A stretch of 64,000 nt of DNA from Sphingosinicella ginsenosidimutans (GTDB lineage: Bacteria > Pseudomonadota > Alphaproteobacteria > Sphingomonadales > Sphingomonadaceae): the NCBI RefSeq assembly GCF_007995055.1, contig NZ_VOQQ01000001.1:1426001-1490000 (forward strand), read 5' to 3'. The notes beneath the pieces were generated by a model. It did no database searches. It was given only the letters and a program-made list of their open reading frames with translations, and had not been told where the DNA came from. Position numbers and translations under genes: made by a program. This document shows, one piece after another, positions 15,815-25,190 of this stretch (position 1 is the first letter of the stretch; each line of letters starts with the position of its first letter).

Positions 15815-16173
15815 AAACCGCCACTTGTCGGCTCAGTTCGACTGCCTGCCTCGTATTCGAACCCTCAGTACAGTGCAAGCTCTTGGCGAGGGGCGAACGG
15901 CCGCCTTTGGGGACATTTCCGACCTTCGCGCGCGACAGGTTGAACGGCAGTTATTGTCAGAAGCCGACGTTCAACGTTAGCCCGCCGGCGTTCAAGTAGG
16001 ACAGAACCTGAGCCGCTAGCGAACTGGCAGGTTTCGATCGTCAATCTGGGGAGCGGACATTTCTTCGACGCGGTAGAGTCTAGGACAGGTTTCCTCTGTC
16101 GGGCGGCGAAATTGGAAGAGTGTCATTCCCAACTTGGGAAGGCGAAGCAAAGAACATACAGCCACAGGAGGAT
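15815..16173. other. Intergenic stretch after the recombinase
   Basis: About 360 bases between the recombinase end and the helicase pseudogene. I see no coding sequence, RNA gene or strong repeat. A TATTCGAACCCTC string near 15852 looks like a T-arm but does not fold as one. Confidence 0.5.
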
Positions 16174-18333
16174 CTAGACTGCTTCGGCGGCTACGAGTTC
16201 GACCTTGATCATCAGCCCCGCGATTGGCTGGTGTATCCAGTAGTCGTAGTAATCTCGCGCGGCGCCTTGGCGAAGCGCGCGAGTGTAGAGATCCACCTGG
16301 CCACCAAACGCGTTCAGCCGCTCGTCGTCCAAGGCCATCGCCCCTGGGAAGCTCTTGTGATCGACGACGGTGAAGACCCCGCCATCGTCGATCAGCAGAT
16401 CGATCCTGCCGGAGATGACCTGAAGGTTCTCCGCCGCGTAAACCGGCCACTCCCGCATTCGGGCGGAGCCGCCGTAGCGCTGATCCAGGAACGCGTGCAA
16501 TCGGTCTGCGGCCTCAACTAGGTCGCCCGGCGCGAGCTGTGGCGCCCCCCACCTGCGCAGCATGTCGCCGGCGACTGCCAGCCGTGCCGGTGCCGGGCGC
16601 ACTGGATCGTCGAAGGCGAAGAAGCGGTGGAAGGCCTCGCCGACCGCCTGCAGGTCAGGATCGCCGACCAGGGTGATGCGCGGCCCAAGCTGCACCGTCT
16701 CGGCCACGCGGACCGTGCCGGAGAACGCGTGGGCGCTCGGCCGCAGCCGGAGCGGGGGATGCAGCTGCCTGACCGCGGTCGGCCGTGCGAACTCCGGCGC
16801 GGGTTCCCTTGCCTCCGCGTCCAGCCTCGGCGGAGGCGGCCGCAGCGCGAAGGTCTGGCCGTTGATGGCCAGTGGATCGCTGGGCAATCTGATGAGGGGC
16901 TGTCCGTCGTCCGTTGCCAACTCGTTCAACCAGTCGGTCTTACCGGTGGTCGTAAGCGCGAGATGGTCGCGGGCGCGCGTCATGCCGACGTAGAGCAGGC
17001 GGGTTCTCTCCAGCTTTTCCTCTTCAAGGGTCCGCTCGCCCTCAGGGCTGAGTGCGGCGGCCTGATCCAAGCCGACGTCCTTGGCTTGAGCGCCGTACGG
17101 CCAGGGCCAGTAGCGGAGCACCCGTCCGGCCAGTGGGTCGCGCCAGTCCGGCTTGTCGAGTTCCTCGGCGTAGACGCCGAAAGGGTTGCCCTTCGCCTCG
17201 TGCTCGAGTCCGGTCAGCACCACGATCGGCCACTCGAGCCCCTTCGAGCCATGGTAGGTGAGGAGATTGACCGCCTCGGGATGACGGCTCTGGGGCTGCG
17301 CCGGCGCGTCGCGGGCCGCCAGCCACTCGCACGCACCGGCGAGGGTGGCGGCCTGGCGCTCCGACCGCTGCTCCTCCTGATAGCCGTCCAGGAGCGAACG
17401 CACGGCTTCAATATTGGCGAGACGCTGCTCCGCAAGTCCCCAGCGGGCGACGATGGCCAGCATTCCTTCAACGTGGAGGACGCCGTCGAACATCTCCCCC
17501 GGGGTGAGCTGCGGCGCAAGCGATCGAAGGTCCTTCAACTGCTGCGTGAACGGGACGCAGGCTTCGAGCGCCTCCACGTTGTTCTGCTCGAAGGCGGCGC
17601 CCAGCCAGCCGTCGTCGTCACAGCAAAGTCGGGCGAGTTCCGCGAGCGCGAGGCTGTCGGTGGGATCCGCGACCCAGCGCAGCGCCGCCAAGCAGTCCAT
17701 CTACGGGTTCCGCGACGCGGACCCCGCGCTCACCCAGGCCGCGGCCGAGGCGATCACGACCGACACCGGCGGGACCTTCGAATTCCTGCGCAAGTCCTAC
17801 AGGACGCGGCCGGCCCTGGGCGCATTGGTGAACGCCTCATTCGAGCCGAACTTTCGCCGCACCGGCATGCGTCCGGAGGAGATCACCTTCGCAGATTACG
17901 ACCGCCCGGATGCGGACGGTGACGTCCCGCAGCTATCCGTGTGGACGCTTGCCGGATCGAACAAGGACCTTCGCACGGATGACCTGGCAAGCCAAATCGC
18001 CGGACTCCTCGCTGACGGCCCCGGCTGGCAGGTCCAGCCGAAGACGGGACCGGCGCGACCTGCGAGAGGCGGGGACGTTGCGGTTCTCTGCCGCTCGAAC
18101 GACCAGGTGCTCCAGCTCGCGTCGGCACTGTCGCGGCGCGGCATAAGGGTGGCGGTCGAGCGGAGCGGGCTACTCGACCAGCCCGAGGTGGAACTCGCCT
18201 TGGGATCGCCGACCCAGGCGTTCACCGGTGCGATGCTGGCGAGCGCCGAGAAGATGGCGATCTGAATTGGACTGGAGTCCTGATACTCGTCGACGAAAAC
18301 GGCGCCGATCAGCTCGCCGAGGCGGGCGTGGTT
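16174..18333 (-). pseudogene. UvrD-like helicase/nuclease, 5'-truncated and internally inverted
   Basis: Minus strand 18333-18204 reads [21 protein letters not shown] (motif II) to VGDPK (motif III). The next block, QSIYGFRDADP to QPEVELAL, lies on the plus strand (17688-18203). The C-terminus resumes on the minus strand at 17687 with AALRWVADP, then TYHGSKGLEWPIVVLTG, RLLYVGMTRARDHLAL (motif VI) and a PD-(D/E)XK-like nuclease with VVDHKS. Re-inverting 516 bp restores one open frame of about 720 codons. The Walker A N-terminus is missing because the gene is fused to trbE at 18334. The product would be non-functional as it stands. It probably was an AddA/RecB-like or defence helicase. Confidence 0.85.
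17688..18203. repeat. Inverted 516-bp segment bounded by CCAAG/CTTGG
   Basis: The segment begins with CCAAG (17688-17692) and ends with CTTGG (18199-18203). Across both borders the helicase protein frame switches strand precisely at the Lys codon of GDPKQS and the Leu codon of ELALAAL. The length is divisible by three, so flipping restores the reading frame. It is either an invertible switch or a single rearrangement at a 5-bp inverted repeat. Confidence 0.8.
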
Positions 18334-19531
18334 GGGCGAGGTTCAGCGTATGGACGAGAGGCTGGCGGACATTGGCGTAGGCATGTCCTGGCAGCGACGA
18401 GAGCCATGCCTCCACGGCGTTCACGGTCTCGCGGACGCAGGTGAAGCCGAGTCCGTTGACGATCCGTTCGACGGCGCGGACCTTCTCCTCGACCCGCGCG
18501 CGATCGGGATCGGTGACGGTGATCGTCGCCGTCAGGTAGCCGAAGGCGACATGATCGCCGCCGAGCTCCTGCAGCGCGAGATCGGCATCGACGACCTTGT
18601 TGTCGGCGTCGCTGTCGAGGAGCTGGGCGGGCTGGTTGTAGAGCACCTCGCGCAGCAGCGCGGTGATCGACTTGCGCTTGTTGAACCACTGGCGCCGGAT
18701 GCGCGTCAGCACCCTGGTCGCGTCGGTCTTGTCGAGCGCGATGAAGCGGGTCGTCCAGCGGTACGCGAAATCGGCGGAATTGAGCGCATCGAGGATGCCT
18801 GGACGGCTCAGGGCGGGGAAACCGAGGATGGTGACCGTGCGCAGGTGCGCCTCGCCGAGCCGGGGCTCGAGGCCGCCCGCCAGCGGGGTGTCGGCGAGGA
18901 CCGCGTCGAGGTACATCGGCGTCTCGGGCACGGCGACAGGGTGCCGGCGATCCGAGACGGTGCCGTGGAGATGGGCCAGCGTCTCCGCATCATCGAGCGC
19001 GCGCACCTCGGGCATGAACCCTGCGAGAAGGTCGAGCACGCGGTCGGTCTCGGCAACGAAGCGCGCGAGCTCGCCGCGCCAGTCGCGTGTCGCATCCTGT
19101 TCGGGGCGGTCGACCAGCGCGCGGCCGGCGGCATCGCTGCTGTCGGCGGGCGGCAGCCACAGCAGCGTCATGTAGTAGCGGCTCTCGAAATGCTCGCCCT
19201 CGGCCTCGAAACCGGCGCGGCGCTCCTCGTCGACGAGCCAGGATACCGGGTCGGGGAAGCGGCTCTCGGGATAGCCTTGGCTCTCCCGGCGCTCGGCTTC
19301 GAAAAACAATGCCCAGCCCGAGCCGAAGCGCTTGAGCACGTTGTTCGCGCGCGCCGAAGCCGCGACCAGTTCCGCCTCAGTCGCGCTCTCGAGGTCGGGC
19401 CCGCGAAACGCGAGCGTTCGCTGGAAGCTGCCGTCCTTGTTGAGGACCACGCCCGGGGCGACCAGCGCCGCCCACGGAAGATGGTCCGCGAGCCGGTCGG
19501 CGCGACGACGATATTCGTGCAACGCTAGCAT
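18334..19531 (-). pseudogene. trbE: TrbE conjugation ATPase, N-terminal half only
   Basis: The ATG at 19531 overlaps trbD by seven bases. The product follows TrbE/VirB4 from MLALHEYRRRADRLADHLPW through [20 protein letters not shown], about 400 residues, and then changes into helicase sequence at about 18334. The Walker A and B motifs that lie in the second half of the roughly 800-aa family are gone, so it cannot power the type IV secretion system. The open frame continues to 18170 with unrelated residues. The deletion also removed the genes that normally follow (trbJ, L, F, G, I). Confidence 0.85.
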
Positions 19532-19794
19532 GCGAGATGCCCCTTCTGGCGCAGGTGCCGGACCAGCACCGGGGCGAAGTCGGGATCGCGGCGGGCGGCG
19601 AAGACGGCGAGGCTGTGGCCGACCGCCCAGATCGCGATGCCAACCAACCATTGCTGGAGGCCGAGGCCGATAGCGGCCGCGATGGTCCCGTTGACGATCG
19701 CGAGACCGCGCGGCGCCCCGGCGAGCAGGATCGCCTGGCCGAGGCTGGCGTGGATCGGCGCCTCGAAGCCTTCGATGTGCCCGCCGGCACTCAT
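19525..19794 (-). CDS. trbD: Conjugal transfer protein TrbD (VirB3-like)
   Basis: 89-aa inner-membrane T4SS component. It begins near EGFEAPIHASLGQ, has two hydrophobic helices (about 36-66, with GLGLQQWLVGIAIWAVGHSL), and ends RHLRQKGHLAC. The length and the P-I-H-x-S-L motif fit VirB3/TrbD. The ATG at 19794 overlaps the trbC stop, and the end overlaps the truncated trbE start. It would normally associate with TrbE, which is broken here. Confidence 0.85.
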   Translation of the reverse strand: MSAGGHIEGFEAPIHASLGQAILLAGAPRGLAIVNGTIAAAIGLGLQQWLVGIAIWAVGHSLAVFAARRDPDFAPVLVRHLRQKGHLAC

Positions 19795-20123
19795 CCGACC
19801 AGCGCCCCGCCGCCGAAGCTGAAGAAGGACAGGAAGAAGGACGAGGCGGCGAACGCGATCGACAGGCCGAACACGATCTGGATCAGCCGCCGGAACCCGC
19901 CCGCGGTCTCGCCGAAGGCGAGGGTCAGGCCGGTTACGATGATGATGATCACGGCGACGATCTTCGCCACCGGTCCCTGCACCGACTCCAGCACCTGTTG
20001 CAGGGGCTGTTCCCAAGGCATGCCGGAGCCGCTGGCCCAGGCGCTGGTCGAGAGCGCGGCGCAGCCGAGCGCGAGCAGCGGGAAGGAGATGAACGGGCGG
20101 ATGAATATGCGGAATGCGAGCAT
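19791..20123 (-). CDS. trbC: Conjugal transfer pilin TrbC (VirB2-like)
   Basis: 110-aa pre-pilin. It has an N-terminal signal helix to about ALSTSAWASGSG, then PWEQPLQQVLESVQGPVAKI followed by two hydrophobic helices, as in VirB2/TrbC pilins cyclised or processed in the inner membrane. It is in the trb operon between trbB and trbD, overlapping trbD by ATGA. Processing could involve the TraF-type S26 peptidase at 44 kb, by analogy with IncP plasmids. Confidence 0.85.
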   Translation of the reverse strand: MLAFRIFIRPFISFPLLALGCAALSTSAWASGSGMPWEQPLQQVLESVQGPVAKIVAVIIIIVTGLTLAFGETAGGFRRLIQIVFGLSIAFAASSFFLSFFSFGGGALVG

Positions 20124-20125
20124 GG

Positions 20126-21124
20126 TCAGTCTCCATGGATCGGGGGTTCGGGAGGGGGCGTGAGGTCGGCGAGGCCGTAGTTGCCGTCCGGATCGAGGCC
20201 CGCGAGCCGCGCGATCGTCTCGATCCGCCGGCCGGTGCCGCGTCCGGCGATGAACACGACGATATCGATGGCTTCGGCGATCAGCCGCCGCGGCACGGTG
20301 ACCACCGCCTCCTGGACCAGCTGCTCCACGCGGTAGAGCGCGGCGGCGGCACTGTTGGCATGGACCGTGGCGATCCCGCCCGGGTGGCCGGTGTTCCAGG
20401 CCTTGAGCATGTCGAGCGCCTCGGGACCGCGCACCTCGCCGACGATGATCCGGTCCGGCCGCAGGCGCAGCGTCGAGCGGACGAGGTCGGCCATCGAGAC
20501 GCTGCCGGGGCGGGTGCGCAGCGCGACGGTATCGGCCGCGGGCGACTGGAGTTCGCGGGTGTCCTCGATCAGCAGCACGCGCTCGTCGAGATGCGCCATC
20601 TCGGCCAGCAGCGCGTTGGCGAGCGTGGTCTTGCCCGAGCTGGTGCCGCCGGCGATCAGGATGTTGCGGCGCTCGACGACGGCGAGCGACAGCAAGCGCG
20701 CCGCGTCGGCCGACATGATGCCGTCCGTCACATAGTCCATCAGCGTGTAGAGCCGGGTCGCGGGCTTGCGGATCGAGAAGCAGGGGCCGAGCGAGACCGG
20801 CGGCAGCAGCCCCTCGAAGCGCTCGCCGGCCCCCTCGCCGTGCGGCGGAAGCTCGGCCGACACGATCGGCCGGTCGGCATGAACCTCCGTGCGCGCGTGC
20901 GAGGCGACCAGCCGGATGATCCGCTCGACCTGCGCGGGGTCGAAGCGGACCAGCGTGTCGGTGCGTCCCTCGCCGAGGCGGTCGAGCCGGAGCGCCCCGT
21001 CGGGGTTCACCATCACCTCGAGCACCAGCGGGTCGGCGAGCGCCGCCGCGATCGTCGGCCCCATCGCCGTGCGCAGCATGGCGCGGCGCCGGCCTTCGGA
21101 CACGGTATCGGGTCCGCCGCTCAT
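20126..21124 (-). CDS. trbB: Conjugal transfer ATPase TrbB (VirB11-like)
   Basis: 332-aa secretion ATPase. Walker A is in IAGGTSSGKTTLANALL (about 160-175), the Walker B/Asp box in RIIVGEVRGPEALDML, and the His box in GGIATVHANSAAAALYRVEQL. It forms a hexamer at the inner membrane in pilus biogenesis. It overlaps the CopG gene upstream by four bases (ATGA) and is followed by trbC. It appears intact, although the operon as a whole is damaged downstream. Confidence 0.93.
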   Translation of the reverse strand: MSGGPDTVSEGRRRAMLRTAMGPTIAAALADPLVLEVMVNPDGALRLDRLGEGRTDTLVRFDPAQVERIIRLVASHARTEVHADRPIVSAELPPHGEGAGERFEGLLPPVSLGPCFSIRKPATRLYTLMDYVTDGIMSADAARLLSLAVVERRNILIAGGTSSGKTTLANALLAEMAHLDERVLLIEDTRELQSPAADTVALRTRPGSVSMADLVRSTLRLRPDRIIVGEVRGPEALDMLKAWNTGHPGGIATVHANSAAAALYRVEQLVQEAVVTVPRRLIAEAIDIVVFIAGRGTGRRIETIARLAGLDPDGNYGLADLTPPPEPPIHGD

Positions 21125-21525
21125 GCCGCACCTCCCGTGTCCGGATCGTGGCCGATCGTGCGCTTGCCGGCGGCAAGCTGGCGGCCGACCTGCGCCACGA
21201 ACTTCTCGAAGCGGTCGCGGCCGACGGCCACGGCAGCCGCATCGGCGTCCGGCAGCGGCGCGGTCACCATCAGCTGGTAGCGGACGAAGAGCGACAGGCT
21301 CTCAAGCAGGACCTCGATGTCGCGCCGCGCATGCTCGATCTCGCGCGTGATGCGGTCGAGGCGGAGCTTGAGGAGGTCGTCGATTTCCTTGGCGCCGCGC
21401 CGGGACAGCCAGTCGGCGAGCGCGTCGTTCACGAGCCGCGACTTGTTGCCCACCGTGCCGGCGGCGAGCGCCTCGAGTGCGTCGCTGAGCTCGCGGTCGA
21501 TATAGAGGTTCTGGCGGACCTTCAT
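21121..21525 (-). CDS. CopG/RHH-family regulator of the conjugation operon
   Basis: 134-aa protein with an N-terminal ribbon-helix-helix (VRQNLYIDRELSDALEALA, then NKSRLVNDALADWL) and a C-terminal helical region that includes a hydrophobic stretch (VLLESLSLFVRYQLMV). It is the conserved CopG gene found between TraG and TrbB in sphingomonad and rhizobial elements. It probably autoregulates the trb operon. It is three bases from traG and overlaps trbB. Confidence 0.85.
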   Translation of the reverse strand: MKVRQNLYIDRELSDALEALAAGTVGNKSRLVNDALADWLSRRGAKEIDDLLKLRLDRITREIEHARRDIEVLLESLSLFVRYQLMVTAPLPDADAAAVAVGRDRFEKFVAQVGRQLAAGKRTIGHDPDTGGAA

Positions 21526-21528
21526 GGC

Positions 21529-23547
21529 TCAGATCCCCGGCACGAGATCGCGGTCGCTGCCCTCGTTGAGGGCGTATCCGCGGGCGACGGCGGTGAGCCC
21601 GCGCGTCTGGTCCATCGCGCGCTGGTCGGCTGTGACATCGTCCTCGTCGGCGAGCGCCAGGACCGGATCGGGTGCAGTTTCCGGCTGCGGCGCCGACTGT
21701 TCCGGCAGGCCGGGGTGGCGCTGCTGCTCGAGGCCCCCGTCTTCGGCCGGCTCCTCCACCGCGTCCGATCTGCCGAGACGTGCATCTTGGCCGCGGACGA
21801 TCCCGCTCCAGTCGTCGGCGCGGGCGTCGGGCCGGTCGGCATAGCGGCCGTCAGGCAGCGCCGGTGGCGGCGCGACGCGGCTGGTGAAGTTGCAATCGGC
21901 AAAATGGCGCAGCTTGCGCGCGCGGATCGGCGCCATTCCCGAGACGAGCACCAGCTCGTCCTGTGGCGGGAGCTGCATGATTTCGCCGGGCGTCAGCAGC
22001 GCGCGCGCCGTCTCCTGGCGGCTCACCATGACATGGGCGAGCCAGGGCGCGAGCCGGTGGCCGGCATAGTTGCGCATCGCGCGCTGCTCGGTTGCGGTGC
22101 CAAGCGCGTCGGAAATGCGCTTGGCGGTGCGCTCGTCGTTGGTCGCGAACGCGACGCGGACATGGCAGTTGTCGAGGATCGAGTTGTGCTCGCCATAGGC
22201 CTTCTCGATCTGGTTCAGCGACTGCGCGATCAGGAAGGCGCGGATGCCGTAGCCGGCCATGAAGGCGAGGCTCGTCTCGAAGAAGTCGAGCCGCCCGAGC
22301 GCGGGAAATTCGTCGAGCATCATCAGCAGCCTGTGCCGCCGCTCGGAGCCGAATTGATCCAGGCGCTCGGTCAGGCGGCGGCCGATCTGGTTGAGGACCA
22401 GGCGCACGAGCGGCTTGGTGCGGCTGATGTCCGACGGCGGGATGACCAGGTATAGCGAGAGCGGCCGCTCCCCCTCGATGAGGTCGGCGATGCGCCAGTC
22501 GCAGCGCGACGTGACCTCTGCGACCGTGGGATCGCGGTAGAGACCGAGGAAGCTCATCGCGGTGGACAGGACGCCGGAGCGCTCGTTCTCGCTCTTGTTG
22601 AGGAGCTCGCGGGCAGCGGAGGCGACGACGGGATGCACGCAAGGATGCTCGTCGGTGCCAAGGTGGTTGGTGGTCATCATCCGCCGCAGCGTGGCGACGA
22701 ACGGCCGCTGGGGATCGGAGAGGAAAGTCGCGACGCGAGCGAGCGTCTTCTCCTCCTCGGCGTAGAGGATGTGGAGGATCGCACCGACCAGCAGCGAATG
22801 GCTGGTCTTCTCCCAATGGTTGCGGCGTTCGAGCGCGCCTTCCGGATCGACCAGGATGTCGGCGATGTTCTGGACGTCGCGGACCTCGTTCGGACCGCGG
22901 CGGACCTCGAGCAACGGATTGTAGCTGGCCGAGCGCGCGTCGGTGGGATTGAAGAGGAGAGCGTGCGAGAAGCGCGCGCGCCAGCCGGCGGTCAGCTGCC
23001 AGTTCTCGCCCTTGATGTCGTGGATGACGGCCGAGCCGGTCCAGCTGAGCAGAGTAGGCACGACGAGACCGACGCCCTTGCCCGAGCGGGTGGGCGCGAA
23101 CGCCATGACGTGCTCGGGGCCGTCATGGCGAAGATAGCGCCCCCCGAGACGGCCGAGCATGACGCCGGCGTCGCGCAGCAATCCGGCGCGCTGGATTTCC
23201 TTCTGCGTCGCCCAGCGCGCGGAGCCATACGTCGTGACGAAGTGTGCCTGCCGCGCGCGCCAGAGCGATCCGAAGATCGCCGCGCCGCAGCCGATGAACC
23301 CGCTCGCCGCCGCCAGCGTGCCGGCGCGGTCGAACACATGCGGCGCATAGGCGTCAAAGTGATACCACCAGGGGAACAGCGCCCACGGCCGGTAGACTGG
23401 CAGGCGTCCGACATGGAACCAGGCCGGGCCGAGTTCGGGCTGGTAGGCGAGCATGGCGGCCGCCCACTGCGTCGCGGCCCACAGCCCCGCGAGCACGATC
23501 GCGAAGACGACGATTATCTGTCCGATGAGCAGCTTTGTAGGCGTCAC
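21529..23547 (-). CDS. traG: Type IV coupling protein TraG (VirD4-like)
   Basis: 672-aa coupling ATPase. Two N-terminal transmembrane helices (about 7-30 and 75-95) precede Walker A in FAPTRSGKGVGLVVPTLLSW (about 160). The region KGENWQLTAGWR follows, then Walker B in LLMMLDEFPALGRLD. It links the relaxase-DNA complex to the transfer channel. The start is a GTG at 23547. In related elements it lies close to the relaxase gene; here about 13 kb of defence genes separate the two. Confidence 0.93.
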   Translation of the reverse strand: MTPTKLLIGQIIVVFAIVLAGLWAATQWAAAMLAYQPELGPAWFHVGRLPVYRPWALFPWWYHFDAYAPHVFDRAGTLAAASGFIGCGAAIFGSLWRARQAHFVTTYGSARWATQKEIQRAGLLRDAGVMLGRLGGRYLRHDGPEHVMAFAPTRSGKGVGLVVPTLLSWTGSAVIHDIKGENWQLTAGWRARFSHALLFNPTDARSASYNPLLEVRRGPNEVRDVQNIADILVDPEGALERRNHWEKTSHSLLVGAILHILYAEEEKTLARVATFLSDPQRPFVATLRRMMTTNHLGTDEHPCVHPVVASAARELLNKSENERSGVLSTAMSFLGLYRDPTVAEVTSRCDWRIADLIEGERPLSLYLVIPPSDISRTKPLVRLVLNQIGRRLTERLDQFGSERRHRLLMMLDEFPALGRLDFFETSLAFMAGYGIRAFLIAQSLNQIEKAYGEHNSILDNCHVRVAFATNDERTAKRISDALGTATEQRAMRNYAGHRLAPWLAHVMVSRQETARALLTPGEIMQLPPQDELVLVSGMAPIRARKLRHFADCNFTSRVAPPPALPDGRYADRPDARADDWSGIVRGQDARLGRSDAVEEPAEDGGLEQQRHPGLPEQSAPQPETAPDPVLALADEDDVTADQRAMDQTRGLTAVARGYALNEGSDRDLVPGI

Positions 23548-23774
23548 GTCCAGGCTCCCGCCGGTCGACGACGGTCGATCCGGAGGGCCTCAAAGTCCGC
23601 CTAAGTGCTTGAAAAGAGAATGGCGCTGATGGGCCTTGATGGGTCAGGTATGGCCTAGATCAAGCCCAGTTCGTTCTGTGCGAGCGGCGATTTTGTGGCC
23701 AGTTCTGCCGTTCATCGAGCAGCGCAGGATCCCAGAAGCTGACGGGGCGGCGAGAGGAAGCGAGAGAAGTCTCG

Positions 23775-25190
23775 CTACATGAAGAATCGGAACTGATAGG
23801 GTGTGCTACCGAGGTTCGTCATGCGCTTCAGCACGCGCGCGAGCACCTTGGCATAGCTCATCGTCACCGGCAGTGGGTCATAGAGCCCGTCATTGTTCCA
23901 GTTCATCTTGGACAGCGCGAGCGCCGCGCGGGCGCTGTCGTCCCAGGTGCCGTGCCCTGCATGACGGACGAGCCGGATCGGACGCGGCGTGCCGCGCTGC
24001 CCCTGGAAGTAGGTCTTCGGCCCCAGGCTCTCGACCGCGCCGTGCATCCACAACAACGCCTCGCGCTCGCCAAGCCCGATCAGTGAGCCGCGCCTGACCG
24101 GAAACGCTGCCGCCTTGCCTCTTGGATTGGCCTGATCGCGCTCCCACCGCGCACCGCGCCAGCCCACATCCTCGACTACCTGAATCAGATCGACCGCCTC
24201 GCACAGCGGCAGCGCCTCGAAACAGCCGAGCACTTCGGCGTCCTTGAACTCGGTCGACTTATGGACCATCACCCGGCGCGGCGAGCGCCCGCCATGCCGG
24301 TGGCGATAAAGCGCCATCGACCGCGTGATAACTCGGAACATCTCGGCCTGCGACAGGAAGGGATTGTCGCGCTGCACCTGTACGTCGGCGGTGTCGTAGG
24401 CGATGAACTCGAGGCCGGCGCCCTCCGCGTCGAACACTTGGCTGCAGCAGGTCACAAAGCGCGGTTTGTCGGCGCCGTTCGAGCGCACCGCATACGAAAT
24501 GCCGATATAGGCGGTGTCCGGATCGACATCGGCAAGCTTCCACGGGACGCCGCCGGCCTTAGCGTAAAGCGCGAGCCCGACCCGCCACATCACGCTCGCG
24601 CGGCAGCGATAGGCGAGCGCCTTGTCCTCGCGCACGATCTGGATCGGCATCCCCCGCGCAGCCGTATAGGCTTTGAGATGGTCGTGAAGGTCGAAATCGT
24701 CGCCGGAGCCATAGAAGCCGCGCTCCCAGCGTTGGGGCAGATAGATGAACAGGACGTCGAACTCGGTGCGGAACGCCTCGAGCGGCTGGATCGCACGCAC
24801 GAGCTGCTCGGCGAGCAGCACATGCGGCATCGCCGATTGAGCCATCTCGCTTTCGAAGGATCCATCCAGCTCAACGCGGCACTTCTTGGCGGCAGCCGTC
24901 ATGCGCATGTCGAACACGGTGTTGAAGCCCGGCCAGTCGGGCAGATAGTCGGTGCGCTCGACCGGGCGCACGCTCTGGCTCAGCTCGCGCATGAACGTGA
25001 ACAAGCGTTCGGACTCGCCGGCCGGCGCCAGGGTCGCAACCCGGATCGGCGATTGCACCAAGCCGCGCGAATGCGGACCGAAGCGCTTGAGTCCGCGCAA
25101 CGGATGGATGTCGCGCTCGCTGGTCCGTTCGGGATGGAATACCAGCTCGGCTTCGGGATACCAGATGGTCGGCGCGATCTCGCTCGTCAT
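23775..25190 (-). CDS. Short prokaryotic Argonaute (MID-PIWI), catalytically inactive
   Basis: 471-aa short pAgo made of MID and PIWI domains only; PAZ and N domains are absent, as the family requires. The PIWI core includes DTAYIGISYAV, where the first catalytic Asp of active Argonautes is replaced (IGIS), and RRVMVHKSTEFKDAEVLG. It ends in the typical hydrophobic C-terminus (YQFRFFM). It overlaps SIR2-APAZ by ATGA. Known short Argonautes of this type bind guide RNA, sense invading DNA and switch on the partner's NADase. The ATG at 25190 was chosen because of the overlap. Confidence 0.9.
   Translation of the reverse strand: MTSEIAPTIWYPEAELVFHPERTSERDIHPLRGLKRFGPHSRGLVQSPIRVATLAPAGESERLFTFMRELSQSVRPVERTDYLPDWPGFNTVFDMRMTAAAKKCRVELDGSFESEMAQSAMPHVLLAEQLVRAIQPLEAFRTEFDVLFIYLPQRWERGFYGSGDDFDLHDHLKAYTAARGMPIQIVREDKALAYRCRASVMWRVGLALYAKAGGVPWKLADVDPDTAYIGISYAVRSNGADKPRFVTCCSQVFDAEGAGLEFIAYDTADVQVQRDNPFLSQAEMFRVITRSMALYRHRHGGRSPRRVMVHKSTEFKDAEVLGCFEALPLCEAVDLIQVVEDVGWRGARWERDQANPRGKAAAFPVRRGSLIGLGEREALLWMHGAVESLGPKTYFQGQRGTPRPIRLVRHAGHGTWDDSARAALALSKMNWNNDGLYDPLPVTMSYAKVLARVLKRMTNLGSTPYQFRFFM

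Noticed and set aside
15845..15875. A second tRNA-like T-arm (TATTCGAACCCTC)
   Set aside because: The bases either side of the loop do not pair and there is no acceptor strand or CCA.
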